A stretch of DNA of 64,000 nt from Caballeronia arvi (GCF_001544695.2 NZ_FCOM02000013.1:1-64000), one strand, 5' to 3'. Positions 42,393 to 52,032 are shown, counted from the stretch's first letter. Notes: generated by a model from the letters alone, not told the origin. Made by a program: numbers and translations.

Positions 42393-42884
42393 GTGAAGAA
42401 GAAAACGACGAACAAGAAGTCCAGCCGTCCGGCGATGTCGCCGCTGCTGCGCGCACTGACTTACAGCCGTGCGGCGCGCGAGCCGATGATCGACGCGATG
42501 CTGCTGCAATGCTATGCGGCGCTCGACGCGTTTCATCGCGGACATGGCTCGCAGCCGCTTTTCCTGTCGCTCTGCCGTCACATGCTGGTCGCGGAGGAGT
42601 TGTGCCAGCTCGGCCATGCGCCGGAGGCCGAGCACGAGATCACGCTCGCGCACGAAACGCTCGTCGCACTCGACGCACGTCACGCGGCCGACGCGGCGTG
42701 GTCGCTCGACGCGGACGAATACGCCCGGCTTTGTGCTGCGCTCGACGTGTTCGCGCAGCAACTCGAAGAAGCGACGCTCGAACATATCGCGCAGGCCGAA
42801 GCGAGCATGGTCACGCAATCGCTCGTCGCGGCGAACATGCGTTCCGGCATCGGGCATGCGCAGCCGGTGTCGTCGGCAGGCTGA
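42393..42884 (+). CDS. Hypothetical protein, 163 residues
   Basis: Starts at GTG with GGGAG eight bases upstream (VKKKTTNKKSSRPAMSPLLR). The rest is a soluble helical protein rich in Ala, Leu and His (DAMLLQCYAALDAFHRGHGS, LCRHMLVAEELCQLGHAPEA). It resembles the small uncharacterised Burkholderia proteins that pair a Lys-rich N-terminus with a helical bundle. Cys and His residues are not spaced as a metal site. No function assigned. It lies 99 bp after the glycine-zipper gene and may share its transcript. Confidence 0.65.
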   Translation: MKKKTTNKKSSRPAMSPLLRALTYSRAAREPMIDAMLLQCYAALDAFHRGHGSQPLFLSLCRHMLVAEELCQLGHAPEAEHEITLAHETLVALDARHAADAAWSLDADEYARLCAALDVFAQQLEEATLEHIAQAEASMVTQSLVAANMRSGIGHAQPVSSAG

Positions 42885-43060
42885 AGACCGGACGCGAATC
42901 AGGACTTTCCCCCAATACGCTTATCAATTTGCGAATGTGTTTGCGAGCGTACATTGTTATGACACGACGTCGGCAATACTCATTCCAGCGCACGGGGGGA
43001 AGCAGCAGAACGCGCCGAGAGACCGAAGAACAGGAAGGACGGCACTGCGCCGGGTCGTGA

Positions 43061-43129
43061 GTGAAAGCAAAGCGCAACAAGAAAATCAAAGCGCGAGTTT
43101 TTGCCAACGACGCGGCGAGTAGCAGGTGA
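43061..43129 (+). CDS. Possible 22-residue basic peptide
   Basis: GTG opens VKAKRNKKIKARVFANDAAS-SR and stops 30 bp before a strong intrinsic terminator. The very basic sequence and terminator position make a small gene, or an sRNA carrying it, plausible. The ribosome-binding site is poor and the peptide is not recognised. Confidence 0.3.
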   Translation: MKAKRNKKIKARVFANDAASSR

Positions 43130-43158
43130 AGGAAGCCATCGTCCCGACAAAGAAGCTC

Positions 43159-43189
43159 AAAAGCCGGCATTCGCCGGCTTTTTCTTTTT
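43159..43189 (+). terminator. Rho-independent terminator
   Basis: AAAAGCCGGC and GCCGGCTTTT form a ten-base-pair stem with loop ATTC, followed by TCTTTTT. It is about 275 bp beyond the nearest recognised upstream gene, so it probably ends a short transcript starting in 42890-43100. Apart from the 22-codon frame, that interval shows no gene. Confidence 0.8.
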
Positions 43190-43226
43190 CCGCGATGCAC
43201 ACGATGCCCGCGTTGCACGGTTTGCG

Positions 43227-43343
43227 ATGTCCGCCGCCTTCTCCGACGAAGCGCTGCACGCCGCACACGAAATCAACGCGCGCACCTTCGCGCACGCGCT
43301 ACTGACGACGGACGAACTGATCGCGGCGCTGAACGGCGACTGA
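43227..43343 (+). CDS. Possible 38-residue hypothetical protein
   Basis: MSAAFSDEALHAAHEINARTFA leads into HALLTTDELIAALNGD, an acidic helical peptide. The frame is open upstream, but a terminator hairpin lies in that part, so the ATG at 43227 is favoured. No good ribosome-binding site is visible. Convergent with the treble-clef gene. Confidence 0.35.
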   Translation: MSAAFSDEALHAAHEINARTFAHALLTTDELIAALNGD

Positions 43344-43350
43344 GCCAGAG

Positions 43351-43737
43351 TCAGCGATAGCTGGCAAACACCATCCGCGCGCATTGGGCGCACCAGTGAC
43401 GCGACGCCGCGTCGGGATGGGCGTCCCACACATGGCCGTAGGCGCATTTCCAGTTCAGGGGCGTCGCGGCGTCCACATAGCGGTGCGAAAGCAGCATGCC
43501 GCCGCGCACGTCCGCCAGTTCTCGCAGACGCCTGGTCTCCAGGTCACGCCGCTCGGACGCGCAATTCATGCAGCGCACGTTCTGCGCGATGTCGAGCGTC
43601 TTGTCCCAGCGATGACCGCGCCCGCATTCCCAGATCGGAACCGGTTTCTGACCGGCTTTTTTGAGCATCTGCTCGCGATAGCTTGCCGCTTCGTCCATCA
43701 GGCGAAGGCGGGTGTCGGAGAAAGAGAAATCGCTCAT
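43351..43737 (-). CDS. Tandem treble-clef zinc-finger protein (DUF4379-like)
   Basis: A 128-residue protein with two copies of a C-x-x-GH-x-W-x(n)-C-x-x-C unit: WECGRGHRWDKTLDIAQNV then RCMNCA, and WKCAYGHVWDAHPDAASR then CAQCA. This is the probable treble-clef zinc-finger pattern found in DUF4379 proteins and in the N-termini of some restriction-like endonucleases. It usually binds nucleic acid or protein. ATG 43737 (MSDFSFSDTRLRLMDEAASY) starts a natural N-terminus; the open extension upstream overlaps the lipoprotein gene and is rejected. No nuclease domain is attached. Confidence 0.7.
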   Translation of the reverse strand: MSDFSFSDTRLRLMDEAASYREQMLKKAGQKPVPIWECGRGHRWDKTLDIAQNVRCMNCASERRDLETRRLRELADVRGGMLLSHRYVDAATPLNWKCAYGHVWDAHPDAASRHWCAQCARMVFASYR

Positions 43738-43754
43738 CGTACGTATGTCTGAGA

Positions 43755-44315
43755 TCAGCGCTGGCCGCCGCGGATCGACTCGGAGCGCGACGTCGTCACG
43801 ACAGTGCCGTCGGGTCCGAAATGCGCGTTGAACATGGCGTCCTGATTGACACCGTCCTCGAGCCAATGCCAGCTCCAGACGCGCTCCTTCTTCAGCCGGT
43901 ACTCCGCGATCTCGGTCGGCTTGCCGAGCAGTCTGCGGACTTCGTCCATCGTCATGCCGGGCCGCACCTTCGCAATATTCTCCGCGGTCAGCACTTGCGT
44001 CACGGAGACGAAGCGGCCGTTCGCATCGAGATCGACCATATAGGTGTTCGTGCCCGCCGGTCCGCGCGGATATTCGAGCCGCTTGCTGCCATCGGTGAAG
44101 GTGCGCTCGGTCTCGGGCTCGCCCATCTGATCGCGAATCTGCGCTTCGGTCGTGACGCCCGGCTGCAGGTTCTTGAGCAGCAGGTTGTCCGGCTTCACCG
44201 CATTGAAAAACGCCTTGAGCTTGTTCAACCCTTCCTCGCTCTGCTGCTGATCGCAGCCGGACAGCAGCGACATCGACACTGCCGCGGCCAGCGCGGCAAT
44301 CACGGTCTTTTTCAC
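43755..44315 (-). CDS. BamE/OmlA-like outer membrane lipoprotein
   Basis: A 186-residue lipoprotein with a lipobox (AAVSMSLLSGC, Cys at residue 21). Two BamE/SmpA-like repeats follow: LLLKNLQPGVTTEAQIRDQM then GEP at about residues 47-65, and IAKVRPGMTMDEVRRLLGKP at about 113-132. The second continues into VWSWHWLEDGV, the strand-rich core typical of OmlA. It should be anchored in the inner leaflet of the outer membrane. The true BamE of the BAM complex is normally shorter and single-domain, so this is a paralogue with a doubled domain. It lies 17 bp before the zinc-finger gene and 29 bp after the NlpD-like gene. Confidence 0.8.
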   Translation of the reverse strand: MKKTVIAALAAAVSMSLLSGCDQQQSEEGLNKLKAFFNAVKPDNLLLKNLQPGVTTEAQIRDQMGEPETERTFTDGSKRLEYPRGPAGTNTYMVDLDANGRFVSVTQVLTAENIAKVRPGMTMDEVRRLLGKPTEIAEYRLKKERVWSWHWLEDGVNQDAMFNAHFGPDGTVVTTSRSESIRGGQR

Positions 44316-44344
44316 CTCGATACTCCCTTTCCGCGCGCGCCGGA

Positions 44345-45280
44345 TCAGCCGCCGGTGGCGCCGAGCAGCGGCATCGGATCGACCGCGGCGCCCGACTTTC
44401 TCACTTCGAAATGCAACGCCGGCGTGCCGCTCGGTCCGGTGCCCATATCGGCGATCGTGGCGCCCTGCTTGACGGAATCGCCTTCCTTCACGAGCAGTTT
44501 CTCGTTGTAGGCATAAGCGGTCAGATAGTCGTTGCCGTGTTTGACGATGATCATGCGCCCATAGGAGCGCAGGCCGCTGCCCGCGTACACGACCTTGCCG
44601 GCCGCAGCCGCCTTGACGGGTTGCCCGACCTTGCCCTCGATATCGATGCCCTTGTTGCCGCTCGCACCGAACTTGCGCACGACTTCGCCGTGCACGGGCC
44701 AGACAAACGTGCCCTTGGGTGCGCTCGCGGAAACGGCGGGCTGATGCTCTTCACTCGCCGCGGGTTTTTCCGCAGCCGGCTTCTGGGCTACCGATTTTTC
44801 CGGCGTGGGCAAGAGCGGCGGCTGCGCCATCTTCGACGGCGTGGATGCCGCGGCGGCGGTGCTCGCCGTCACCGATGCGCCCGGCGGTGTCACGCGCAGC
44901 ACCTGCCCGACATTGACCTGCCTGCTTTCGGGCAGATTGTTCCACTTCGCCAGATCGGCGGGCTTCTGCTTGAAGTTGCGCGAAATGGCGTAGAGCGTAT
45001 CGCCCGGCTTCACGCGGTAGAGACCCGGCTCGACGGATGTCGACGCGCCCGTGGCCGGCCCGAGCGGCACGACCGGCGCCGGCGTCACGCTTGGCGACGT
45101 GCTCTGCACGACCGGCGGCGCGCTCAGCGCCGAATTCTCGACGATCGGCGCGGGCGTGCGCGGCGTCGATGTACATCCTGCCAATCCGGCTGCAATCGCC
45201 GCCACGAGCGTCACGCTCGCGATCACCGCGCGGGGCTTCGGTCCGCATGCTTTCTTGTGCACCATCACCAGCTTTTCCAT
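44345..45280 (-). CDS. NlpD-like LysM/M23 (LytM) peptidoglycan-hydrolase activator lipoprotein
   Basis: A 311-residue envelope protein. A lipobox (VAAIAAGLAGC) precedes a Pro/Ser linker, and a LysM domain follows at about residues 85-130 (YRVKPGDTLYAISRNFKQKP, LPESRQVNVGQVLRV). A C-terminal LytM domain spans about 205-305 (KGTFVWPVHGEVVRKFGASG, NKGIDIEGKVGQPVKAAAAG). As in E. coli NlpD, zinc ligands are lost (NKGIDIEG instead of HxGxD; AYAYNE where active enzymes have HL/AH), so it probably activates an amidase such as AmiC at division rather than cutting itself. An ATG five codons in (MVHKKACGPK) is an alternative start. Confidence 0.88.
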   Translation of the reverse strand: MEKLVMVHKKACGPKPRAVIASVTLVAAIAAGLAGCTSTPRTPAPIVENSALSAPPVVQSTSPSVTPAPVVPLGPATGASTSVEPGLYRVKPGDTLYAISRNFKQKPADLAKWNNLPESRQVNVGQVLRVTPPGASVTASTAAAASTPSKMAQPPLLPTPEKSVAQKPAAEKPAASEEHQPAVSASAPKGTFVWPVHGEVVRKFGASGNKGIDIEGKVGQPVKAAAAGKVVYAGSGLRSYGRMIIVKHGNDYLTAYAYNEKLLVKEGDSVKQGATIADMGTGPSGTPALHFEVRKSGAAVDPMPLLGATGG

Positions 45281-45775
45281 GCTCGTCGTCTTGACTCTTC
45301 TAACTTGTCTGCCGCGCTCGCACGCGGCGCCCTCATCACGAACAAATGTTCACAGCGACGCCGTATATCGCGGTGCCGAAGCATTGAAAGATGCCGCAGC
45401 CCGATATCGGCGCCGTGAGCGCGAGAACGGCGAACGCCTTCGCCACCGCTCGTACCCGCTCGCCCCAAACGAATCCCAAAATCTGAAGAAACACAAACCC
45501 CGCCAGCATAAAACATTACAGAACCAATTTCGTCGCAGTGACCTAAACGACACACTTCGCGAAATGGCCGACATAACCGTTTGGCATTCTAAATTTTTGA
45601 CGTATACCGCCAGAGCTCGCGGCGTGTGCCGTCGAGGACCATCGCACCCGGCGGGATTGACAATCTGTGACAGTCATCATGCCCCCGCTGCCGTCATTTC
45701 CGCTACATTCCCCGCGCCCGGGTGCAGGGTTCCGCCCGCATCCCGCCACCCTCAATTTCACAGGAGTCTCAGCGC
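45281..45775. other. Intergenic region between divergent nlpD-like and glsB-like genes
   Basis: No supported gene. It contains an AT-rich patch around 45480-45610 that probably holds the promoters of both flanking genes. The ribosome-binding site ACAGGAG of the downstream gene is at 45761-45767. Confidence 0.4.
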
Positions 45776-46036
45776 ATGCAAATCATGCAACACGGCATCA
45801 TCCTCAGTCTGATCATCGGCGGCGTCGCCGGTTGGCTCGCCGGTCTCATCATGAACGGCAGCGGCTTCGGCGTGATCGTCGATATCATCGTCGGCATCGT
45901 CGGCGGTGTCATCGGTGGATGGCTCTTCAGCACGCTCGGCGTCTCATTCGGCGGCGGCATCTTCGGGACGCTGATCACGGCCGTCATCGGCGCGGTGGTA
46001 CTGCTTTTCATCGTCCGCCTGTTCCGCCGCCGCTAA
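45776..46036 (+). CDS. GlsB/YeaQ/YmgE family stress-response membrane protein
   Basis: An 86-residue inner-membrane protein that is almost entirely hydrophobic and Gly-rich (IILSLIIGGVAGWLAGLIMN, IVDIIVGIVGGVIGGWLF), ending in VRLFRRR. Three short membrane helices are expected. The family is widely induced by osmotic and envelope stress; its molecular role is not established. ACAGGAG lies nine bases before ATG 45776. Confidence 0.9.
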   Translation: MQIMQHGIILSLIIGGVAGWLAGLIMNGSGFGVIVDIIVGIVGGVIGGWLFSTLGVSFGGGIFGTLITAVIGAVVLLFIVRLFRRR

Positions 46037-46052
46037 AGCGGCGCACGGCGCT

Positions 46053-46080
46053 CGCGAGGCCGTCGTCCGGCGGCCTCGCG
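46053..46080. terminator. Hairpin between convergent genes
   Basis: CGCGAGGCC and GGCCTCGCG form a nine-base-pair GC-rich stem around a ten-base loop, between the stops of the GlsB-like and DedA genes. There is no T-run, so it may be a weak or Rho-assisted terminator. Confidence 0.5.
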
Positions 46081-46094
46081 GCAGTCGATTCAAC

Positions 46095-46754
46095 TCAGGC
46101 CTTCGAATTACGACGGCTCATCTTCCACAGCGCACCGATCGCGATCGGCACGATCGCCGCACCGATACCCACCAGCACGATCACGTTCAGATACTGCTTG
46201 ATGAACGGAATGTTGCCGAAGAAGTAGCCGAGCAACACCAGCAGCAGCACCCAGATGAGCGCGCCCATAATATTGAAGAGTTGAAAGCGCGCGTGACTCA
46301 TCGACGACACACCCGCGACGAACGGCGCGAAGGTCCGCACCACCGGCACGAAGCGCGCGATCACGATGGTCTTGCCGCCGTGTTTCTCGTAGAAGTTATG
46401 CGTCTTCTGAAGCGCCGCCCGGTCGAGAAAGCGTTCGAGCACGGGAATGTTCGTGTCGAAGACTTTCGGTCCGATCGCGCGCCCGATCCAGTAATTCACC
46501 GTGTTGCCGACGATCGCCGCGACGAGCAGCAGCGCGATCAGCGCGAACAGATCCATCTCGTGCGATGCGGCGAACGCGCCGCCGATGAACAGCAGCGAAT
46601 CGCCCGGCAGGAACGGAAACACGACGAGCCCGGTTTCGCAGAACACGATCAGGAACAGGACCGCGTAGACCCAGGCGCCGTAATTCTGGATGAAGACACC
46701 GAGCGACTTGTCGATGTGAAGGATGAGTCCCAGGAATTGCAGCAGCGTGTCCAA
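46095..46754 (-). CDS. DedA family membrane protein
   Basis: A 219-residue polytopic inner-membrane protein. ETGLVVFPFLPGDSLLFIGG contains the acidic and PGD residues essential in DedA, and VIARFVPVVRTFAPFVAGVS is the conserved F-x-R-x-x-P-x-x-R-x-x-x-P-x-x-AG motif. Several hydrophobic helices follow. DedA proteins act as lipid-carrier scramblases or flippases and maintain proton motive force. I placed the start at TTG 46754 (LDTLLQFLGLILHIDKSLG) because GAGGAAA lies just before it and family members start MDTLL; the frame is open to 46883. Confidence 0.88.
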   Translation of the reverse strand: MDTLLQFLGLILHIDKSLGVFIQNYGAWVYAVLFLIVFCETGLVVFPFLPGDSLLFIGGAFAASHEMDLFALIALLLVAAIVGNTVNYWIGRAIGPKVFDTNIPVLERFLDRAALQKTHNFYEKHGGKTIVIARFVPVVRTFAPFVAGVSSMSHARFQLFNIMGALIWVLLLVLLGYFFGNIPFIKQYLNVIVLVGIGAAIVPIAIGALWKMSRRNSKA

Positions 46755-46957
46755 AAAGCTTTCCTCGAAAAAAAATGCGCCGGCGCCGCAAAAAAGGCGC
46801 ATCGGCAACGAACGTGGGAGTCGCGCCATGATACCGAAGTGACGCGTCGCGACGGTTAAAAAACCGTGTCCGAACGCCCACATGCGGCAGGTTGGCGGAC
46901 CTGGACGGATGCGGACGCGCGAAGAAGGCGATGGGTCGCGAACGTTATAATTTCGTC

Positions 46958-48931
46958 ATGGCCGATTTCAACGAACCCTTCGCCGGCGCCGCAGTCGACG
47001 GCCCGGCAGCCACTTTGACAGGCGATGACGCGCGCCGTTCGCGCGCCATCGCCCCGCTGCCCGACCAGCTCATCAGCCAGATCGCGGCGGGCGAGGTCGT
47101 GGAGCGGCCGGCATCGGTCGTCAAGGAACTGCTGGAAAACGCACTCGACGCGGGCGCGCGCACGCTGCGCATCACACTCGACGAAGGCGGCGTGAAACGC
47201 ATCGTGGTCGCCGACGACGGCTACGGCATTCCGCCGAACGAACTTGCGCTCGCGCTTATGCGCCACGCGACGAGCAAAATCCGCTCGCTCGCCGAGCTCG
47301 AAGCCGTCGCCACGCTCGGATTTCGCGGCGAGGCGATCGCCTCGATCGCGTCGGTCGCCGAGTTGTTCATCACGAGCCGCACCGAAAGCTGCCCGCACGC
47401 GACGCGCATCGACGCGCAAACGGGCGCGATTTCGCCCGCCGCGGGCACCGTCGGCACCACGATGGAAGTGCGCGAGCTGTACTTCAACACGCCCGCGCGC
47501 CGCAAGTTCCTGAAAAGCGAGCAGACCGAGCTCGGGCATTGCCTGGAAGTGATCCGGCGCACGGCGCTTGCGCGGCCAGACGTGGCGATTTCGGTGATGC
47601 ACAACGGCAAGGCTGTCGAGCACTGGAACGCGAGCGATCCGCAGGCGCGCGTCGCGAAGATTCTCGGCGAGGTATTCGAAACATCGCATCTGCCGCTCGA
47701 CGAGCGCGCCGGGCCGCTCGCCGTCTATGGCTGCGCGGGCTTGCCGACCGCGAGCCGCGGCCGCGCCGATCAGCAATATTTCTTCGTGAACGGCCGCTTC
47801 GTGCGCGACAAGCTGCTCACGCACGCCGTGCGCGCCGCGTACGAGGACGTGCTGCACGGCAACCGCTATCCCGCGTACGTGCTGTTTCTCGATCTGCCGC
47901 CCAAGTCGGTCGATGTGAACGTGCATCCGTCGAAGATCGAAGTGCGCTTTCGCGATTCACGCTCGATTCACCAGTACGTCTTTCACGCCGTGCAGCGGTC
48001 GCTCGCGCGGCATGCGGGCGCGTCGCCGGAGACGACATCGGGCGGGCACGCGGCGCAGTTGCAGCCGACCGGGCCGGCATCGTTCAGCGCGAAGCCTTTC
48101 ACCAGCGCGCCCGAAACGCTGAGCCTGAAAAGCGAGAACGGCTCGACATGGATGCGTCAGTCGCGCATGACACAGGGCACGCTGCCGGTCGCGCAGCCGC
48201 TCGCGCTTTACGACGCGCTCTTCGGCCGCAAGGATGCCGGCGCGGGTACGCTTGACGCGACGACCACGCGCGATGAACCGTCGCCGGCTGTGGCGTGGGC
48301 ATCGGACGAAACGCCCGCTTACCACGCTCCGCTCAGTGGCAGCGACGAACAGCCGCTCGGCTTTGCCGTCGGCCAGATTCACGGCATCTATGTATTGGCG
48401 CAGAACGCACGCGGACTCGTGATCGTCGACATGCACGCGGCGCACGAGCGCATTCTCTACGAGCAGTTCAAGCACGCGCTCGCCGATCGCGCGATCGCAG
48501 TGCAGCCGCTGCTGATTCCTGTGTCGATGACGGCCGAGCCGGTCGAGATCGGCATCGTCGAGGAAGAGCGCGACACGCTCGATGCGCTTGGCTTCGATCT
48601 CGCGGTGCTTTCGCCAACGTCGATTGCGATTCGCGCCGTGCCCGCGCTCCTGAAGGACGCCGATCTGCAATCGCTCGCGCGCGCCGTGCTCGCCGATCTG
48701 CAGGCTTACGGCGGCTCGCGCGTGCTGACCGAACGCCAGCACGAACTGCTCGGCACGCTCGCCTGCCACAACGCGGTGCGCGCGAATCGCCGCCTCACGC
48801 TCGATGAAATGAACGCGCTCCTGCGCCAGATGGAAGCGACCGAGCGCGCGGATCAGTGCAATCACGGCCGGCCGACGTGGTATCAACTGACGCTCGCCGA
48901 TCTCGACCGGCTTTTCATGCGCGGACAATGA
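46958..48931 (+). CDS. mutL: DNA mismatch repair protein MutL
   Basis: A 657-residue MutL. The N-terminal GHKL ATPase has [31 protein letters not shown] and [15 protein letters not shown]. The C-terminal dimerisation domain has [18 protein letters not shown] near residue 490, [12 protein letters not shown] and [20 protein letters not shown] fits the DMHAxxExxxxE form of the MutL endonuclease motif seen in beta-proteobacteria, so this MutL probably nicks DNA itself in a MutH-less system. A Pro/Ser linker joins the domains (residues about 350-455). It couples MutS mismatch recognition to strand removal. The ATG at 46958 is preferred over the open frame at 46892. Its stop overlaps the miaA start by 4 bases. 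Confidence 0.97.
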   Translation: MADFNEPFAGAAVDGPAATLTGDDARRSRAIAPLPDQLISQIAAGEVVERPASVVKELLENALDAGARTLRITLDEGGVKRIVVADDGYGIPPNELALALMRHATSKIRSLAELEAVATLGFRGEAIASIASVAELFITSRTESCPHATRIDAQTGAISPAAGTVGTTMEVRELYFNTPARRKFLKSEQTELGHCLEVIRRTALARPDVAISVMHNGKAVEHWNASDPQARVAKILGEVFETSHLPLDERAGPLAVYGCAGLPTASRGRADQQYFFVNGRFVRDKLLTHAVRAAYEDVLHGNRYPAYVLFLDLPPKSVDVNVHPSKIEVRFRDSRSIHQYVFHAVQRSLARHAGASPETTSGGHAAQLQPTGPASFSAKPFTSAPETLSLKSENGSTWMRQSRMTQGTLPVAQPLALYDALFGRKDAGAGTLDATTTRDEPSPAVAWASDETPAYHAPLSGSDEQPLGFAVGQIHGIYVLAQNARGLVIVDMHAAHERILYEQFKHALADRAIAVQPLLIPVSMTAEPVEIGIVEEERDTLDALGFDLAVLSPTSIAIRAVPALLKDADLQSLARAVLADLQAYGGSRVLTERQHELLGTLACHNAVRANRRLTLDEMNALLRQMEATERADQCNHGRPTWYQLTLADLDRLFMRGQ

Positions 48932-49869
48932 GCCTCTTGCCGGTAGCCTGTCTGCTCGGTCCGACGGCGTCTGGAAAGACCGCCGCCGCGCTCGCGTTCG
49001 CGGCGCGGCATCCGGTCGAGATCGTCAGTGTGGATTCGGCGCTCGTCTATCGCGAGATGGATATCGGCACGGCCAAGCCGAGCGCTGAGGAACGCGCGGC
49101 GGCGCCGCATCATCTCGTCGACATCATCGATCCCGCCGACACGTATTCCGCCGCGCAGTTTCGCGCGGACGCGCTGCGGCTCGTCGGCGAGATCGTTGCT
49201 CGTGGCAAGGTGCCGTTGCTGGTCGGCGGCACGATGCTGTACTACAAGGCGCTCACGCAGGGCCTCAACGATCTGCCTTCCGCCGATGCCGACGTGCGCG
49301 CCGCGCTTGATGCCGACGCCGAGCGCGATGGCTGGCCAGCGTTGCATGCGCGTCTCGCCGTTGTCGATCCGCAGACGGCCGCGCGGCTCGCACCGACCGA
49401 TTCTCAGCGCATTCAGCGCGCGCTCGAGATTTTCATGCTCTCTGGCAAGCCGATGTCCGCGCTGCTCGCCGCGCCGCGTTCACAGGACGCGGATACGCCG
49501 TATCGCTTCGTGCCGGTCGCGCTGGAGCCGTCGGATCGCGCGGTGCTGCACAAGCGTATCGAGGCGCGCTTCGATGCGATGCTCGCGCATGGTTTCATCG
49601 ACGAAGTTCGCGCGTTGCGTGCACGCGGCGATCTGAATCTTTCGATGCCGTCGATGCGTTGCGTCGGCTATCGGCAGGCGTGGGAGTATCTCGACGGCGC
49701 GTTCGCCTACGACGAAATGCGCGACAAGGGCGTGTTCGCGACGCGGCAGTTGTGCAAGCGGCAGTTGACTTGGTTGAGGGCGATGCCGGAACGCATCGTC
49801 GTGGATTGCTGCGCGGGGGACGCGACGGAGCGGGCGGTGGAGGCGGTGGAGCGGGCTGCTGGCGCGTAG
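48928..49869 (+). CDS. miaA: tRNA dimethylallyltransferase MiaA
   Basis: A 313-residue enzyme. The P-loop is in [18 protein letters not shown], the substrate-site Asp-Ser in [19 protein letters not shown], and [20 protein letters not shown] plus [15 protein letters not shown] follow as in the family. It transfers dimethylallyl from DMAPP to A37 of tRNAs that read UNN codons. The ATGA overlap with mutL makes the classic mutL-miaA operon. A bidirectional terminator follows. Confidence 0.97.
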   Translation: MSLLPVACLLGPTASGKTAAALAFAARHPVEIVSVDSALVYREMDIGTAKPSAEERAAAPHHLVDIIDPADTYSAAQFRADALRLVGEIVARGKVPLLVGGTMLYYKALTQGLNDLPSADADVRAALDADAERDGWPALHARLAVVDPQTAARLAPTDSQRIQRALEIFMLSGKPMSALLAAPRSQDADTPYRFVPVALEPSDRAVLHKRIEARFDAMLAHGFIDEVRALRARGDLNLSMPSMRCVGYRQAWEYLDGAFAYDEMRDKGVFATRQLCKRQLTWLRAMPERIVVDCCAGDATERAVEAVERAAGA

Positions 49870-49881
49870 GCTCGCAAAACG

Positions 49882-49910
49882 AAAAACCCTCGCACGCAGC
49901 GAGGGTTTTT
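49882..49910. terminator. Bidirectional intrinsic terminator between miaA and purM
   Basis: AAAAACCCTCGC and GCGAGGGTTTTT pair perfectly around loop ACGCA. The flanking A-run and T-run serve both converging transcripts, miaA on the plus and purM on the minus strand. Confidence 0.92.
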
Positions 49911-49935
49911 CATGCGACCAGACGGAGCGGCTGAC

Positions 49936-50991
49936 TCAAACCACCACCGTCTGCGCCTCCCCTTCCTTGCTCTCGCGCACGACGCCGATCTTCCAGACCT
50001 GCTCCCCCGCACCCGACAGCAAGCCGATAGCCGCATCGGCATCTTCCGCCGCGACGATCACCGCCATCCCGATGCCGCAGTTGAACACGCGATGCATCTC
50101 CGCATCCGCCACGCCGCCGTGCTTCTGCAGCCACGCGAAGAGCGGCGGCAACGGCCACGCGCGATGATCCAGCTCCGCCGTCAGCCCTTCGCGCAGCACG
50201 CGCGGAATATTCTCGACGAGACCGCCGCCCGTGATATGCGCCATGCCCTTCACCGTGACGCTCTGCATCGCGGAAAGCAGCGGCTTCACGTAGATGCGCG
50301 TGGGCGCCATCAACGCATCGGCGAGCGAGCGGCCGTCGAAATCGGCGTTCAGATCCGGATTCGCGCGCTCGATGATCTTGCGCACCAGCGAATAACCGTT
50401 CGAATGAATCCCGCTCGACGCGAGCCCCAGCACAACATCGCCCGGCTTGATGGTGCTGCCGTCGATGATCTTGCTCTTTTCCACCGCCCCGACCGCGAAA
50501 CCGGCCAGATCGTACTCGCCGTCCGGATACATGCCGGGCATTTCCGCCGTCTCGCCGCCGATCAGCGCGCAGCCCGCGTATTCGCAACCCTGCGCGATGC
50601 CCTTCACGACGTCCGCGGCCGTATCGACATCCAGCTTGCCGCACGCGAAGTAATCGAGGAAAAAGAGCGGCTCGGCGCCCTGCACGAGAATATCGTTCAC
50701 GCTCATCGCGACGAGATCCTGGCCGACGGTATCATGCCGGTTCAGCGTGAACGCGAGGCGCAGCTTGGTGCCGACGCCGTCCGTGCCCGACACGAGCACC
50801 GGCTCCTTGTACTTCTTCGGCACCTCGAACAGCGCGCCGAATCCGCCGATGCCGCCCAGCACGCCATCGCGCAACGTCTTTTTGGCAAACGGCTTGATGC
50901 GGTCGACGAGCGCATCGCCCGCGTCGATGTCCACACCCGCGTCGCGGTACGACAAACCCTGGGTGTCAGAGGCGGATTTCGGTTGATTCAT
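49936..50991 (-). CDS. purM: Phosphoribosylformylglycinamidine cyclo-ligase PurM
   Basis: A 351-residue AIR synthetase. [20 protein letters not shown] opens the chain, [18 protein letters not shown] is the ATP-linked signature, [20 protein letters not shown] and [20 protein letters not shown] form the active site, and [17 protein letters not shown] the second domain. It makes aminoimidazole ribonucleotide, the fifth step of purine synthesis. ATG 50991 ([11 protein letters not shown]) matches family starts. Divergent from hda with about 200 bp between. Confidence 0.97.
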   Translation of the reverse strand: MNQPKSASDTQGLSYRDAGVDIDAGDALVDRIKPFAKKTLRDGVLGGIGGFGALFEVPKKYKEPVLVSGTDGVGTKLRLAFTLNRHDTVGQDLVAMSVNDILVQGAEPLFFLDYFACGKLDVDTAADVVKGIAQGCEYAGCALIGGETAEMPGMYPDGEYDLAGFAVGAVEKSKIIDGSTIKPGDVVLGLASSGIHSNGYSLVRKIIERANPDLNADFDGRSLADALMAPTRIYVKPLLSAMQSVTVKGMAHITGGGLVENIPRVLREGLTAELDHRAWPLPPLFAWLQKHGGVADAEMHRVFNCGIGMAVIVAAEDADAAIGLLSGAGEQVWKIGVVRESKEGEAQTVVV

Positions 50992-51193
50992 GGGGGGAGT
51001 GCGAGAAGGTCGGTAAAATGCGATTTTACCCGATGATGACCCGACGACCGGATTTCCCGCGCGCACGACATGCGCCGGCGGCGCTCTTTTCGAGATCCAG
51101 CGTGATCGAACGAGCGTAGCCGCGAAACGCGCGCGGAACGGTCCGAAGCGGCTTTGCGCGCGCCCGCATGGCTCATCTGCCGGTTTTCAAGAT

Positions 51194-52021
51194 ATGCCCG
51201 ACGCAAGGCCCGACGACACCGATCTCCCCGTGCAACGCCAACTGACGCTCGATCTGGGCACGCCGCCGCCCGCCACTTTCGACAATTTCTTCGCCGCCGG
51301 CAATCACGAGGTGATCGCGCGGCTGCGCGAGCTCGAAGGCGCGCTCGCGGCGGGCCCCGTCGCGGACCGCACGTTCTACGTGTGGGGCGAGCCGGGCAGC
51401 GGCCGCAGCCACTTGCTGCAGGCGCTCACGCACGAAGCGAACGGCCATGCGCGCTATCTGAGCCCGCAAAGCGCGCTCAACGCATTCGGCTTCGATCCGC
51501 GCGTGACGCTCTATGCCATCGACGATTGCGACCGCCTGTCGCCCGCCCAGCAGATCGCGCTCTTCAACCTCTTCAACGAAGTGCGCGCGCACCCGACCAG
51601 CGCGCTCGTCGCGACCGGCAACGACGCGCCGCTCGCGCTCACGGTGCGCGAAGACCTGCGCACGCGTCTCGGCTGGGGCCTCGTGTTCCATCTCCAGCCG
51701 CTTTCGGACGATGCGAAGGCCTCGGTGCTGAAACACGCGGCGCGCGAGCGCGGCATCGTGCTGGCGGAAGACGTGCCCGGCTATCTGCTCACGCATTTCC
51801 GGCGCGACATGCCGAGCCTCATGGCGCTGCTCGACGAGCTCGACCGCTTCTCGCTGGAACAAAAGCGCGCGGTGACGCGCCCTCTCCTGCGCGCGATGCT
51901 CCAGCAAACCGGACGCGCCGCGCCGCTCGCTTCGATCGCAACGGACGATCCGCCCGCCCAGACACCGGCCGCGGATTCCGCTTGCGCCGCGCCGGACAAC
52001 GCTCCGACCCGCTTCAAGTAA
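51194..52021 (+). CDS. hda: DnaA regulatory inactivator Hda (DnaA-like AAA+ protein)
   Basis: A 275-residue AAA+ protein lacking the DnaA DNA-binding domain. VQRQLTLDLGTPPPATFDNF contains the clamp-binding QLTLDL motif followed by the DnaA-like FDNF. YVWGEPGSGRSHLLQALTHE is a modified Walker A, and LYAIDDCDRLSPAQQIALFN the Walker B. RLGWGLVFHLQPLSDDAKAS is the sensor region. With the DNA-loaded beta clamp it stimulates ATP hydrolysis by DnaA, preventing re-initiation. It is about 40 residues longer than E. coli Hda, from an Ala/Pro-rich tail. Followed 11 bp later by the HAD phosphatase gene. Confidence 0.93.
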   Translation: MPDARPDDTDLPVQRQLTLDLGTPPPATFDNFFAAGNHEVIARLRELEGALAAGPVADRTFYVWGEPGSGRSHLLQALTHEANGHARYLSPQSALNAFGFDPRVTLYAIDDCDRLSPAQQIALFNLFNEVRAHPTSALVATGNDAPLALTVREDLRTRLGWGLVFHLQPLSDDAKASVLKHAARERGIVLAEDVPGYLLTHFRRDMPSLMALLDELDRFSLEQKRAVTRPLLRAMLQQTGRAAPLASIATDDPPAQTPAADSACAAPDNAPTRFK

Positions 52022-52032
52022 AATGCGCACCC

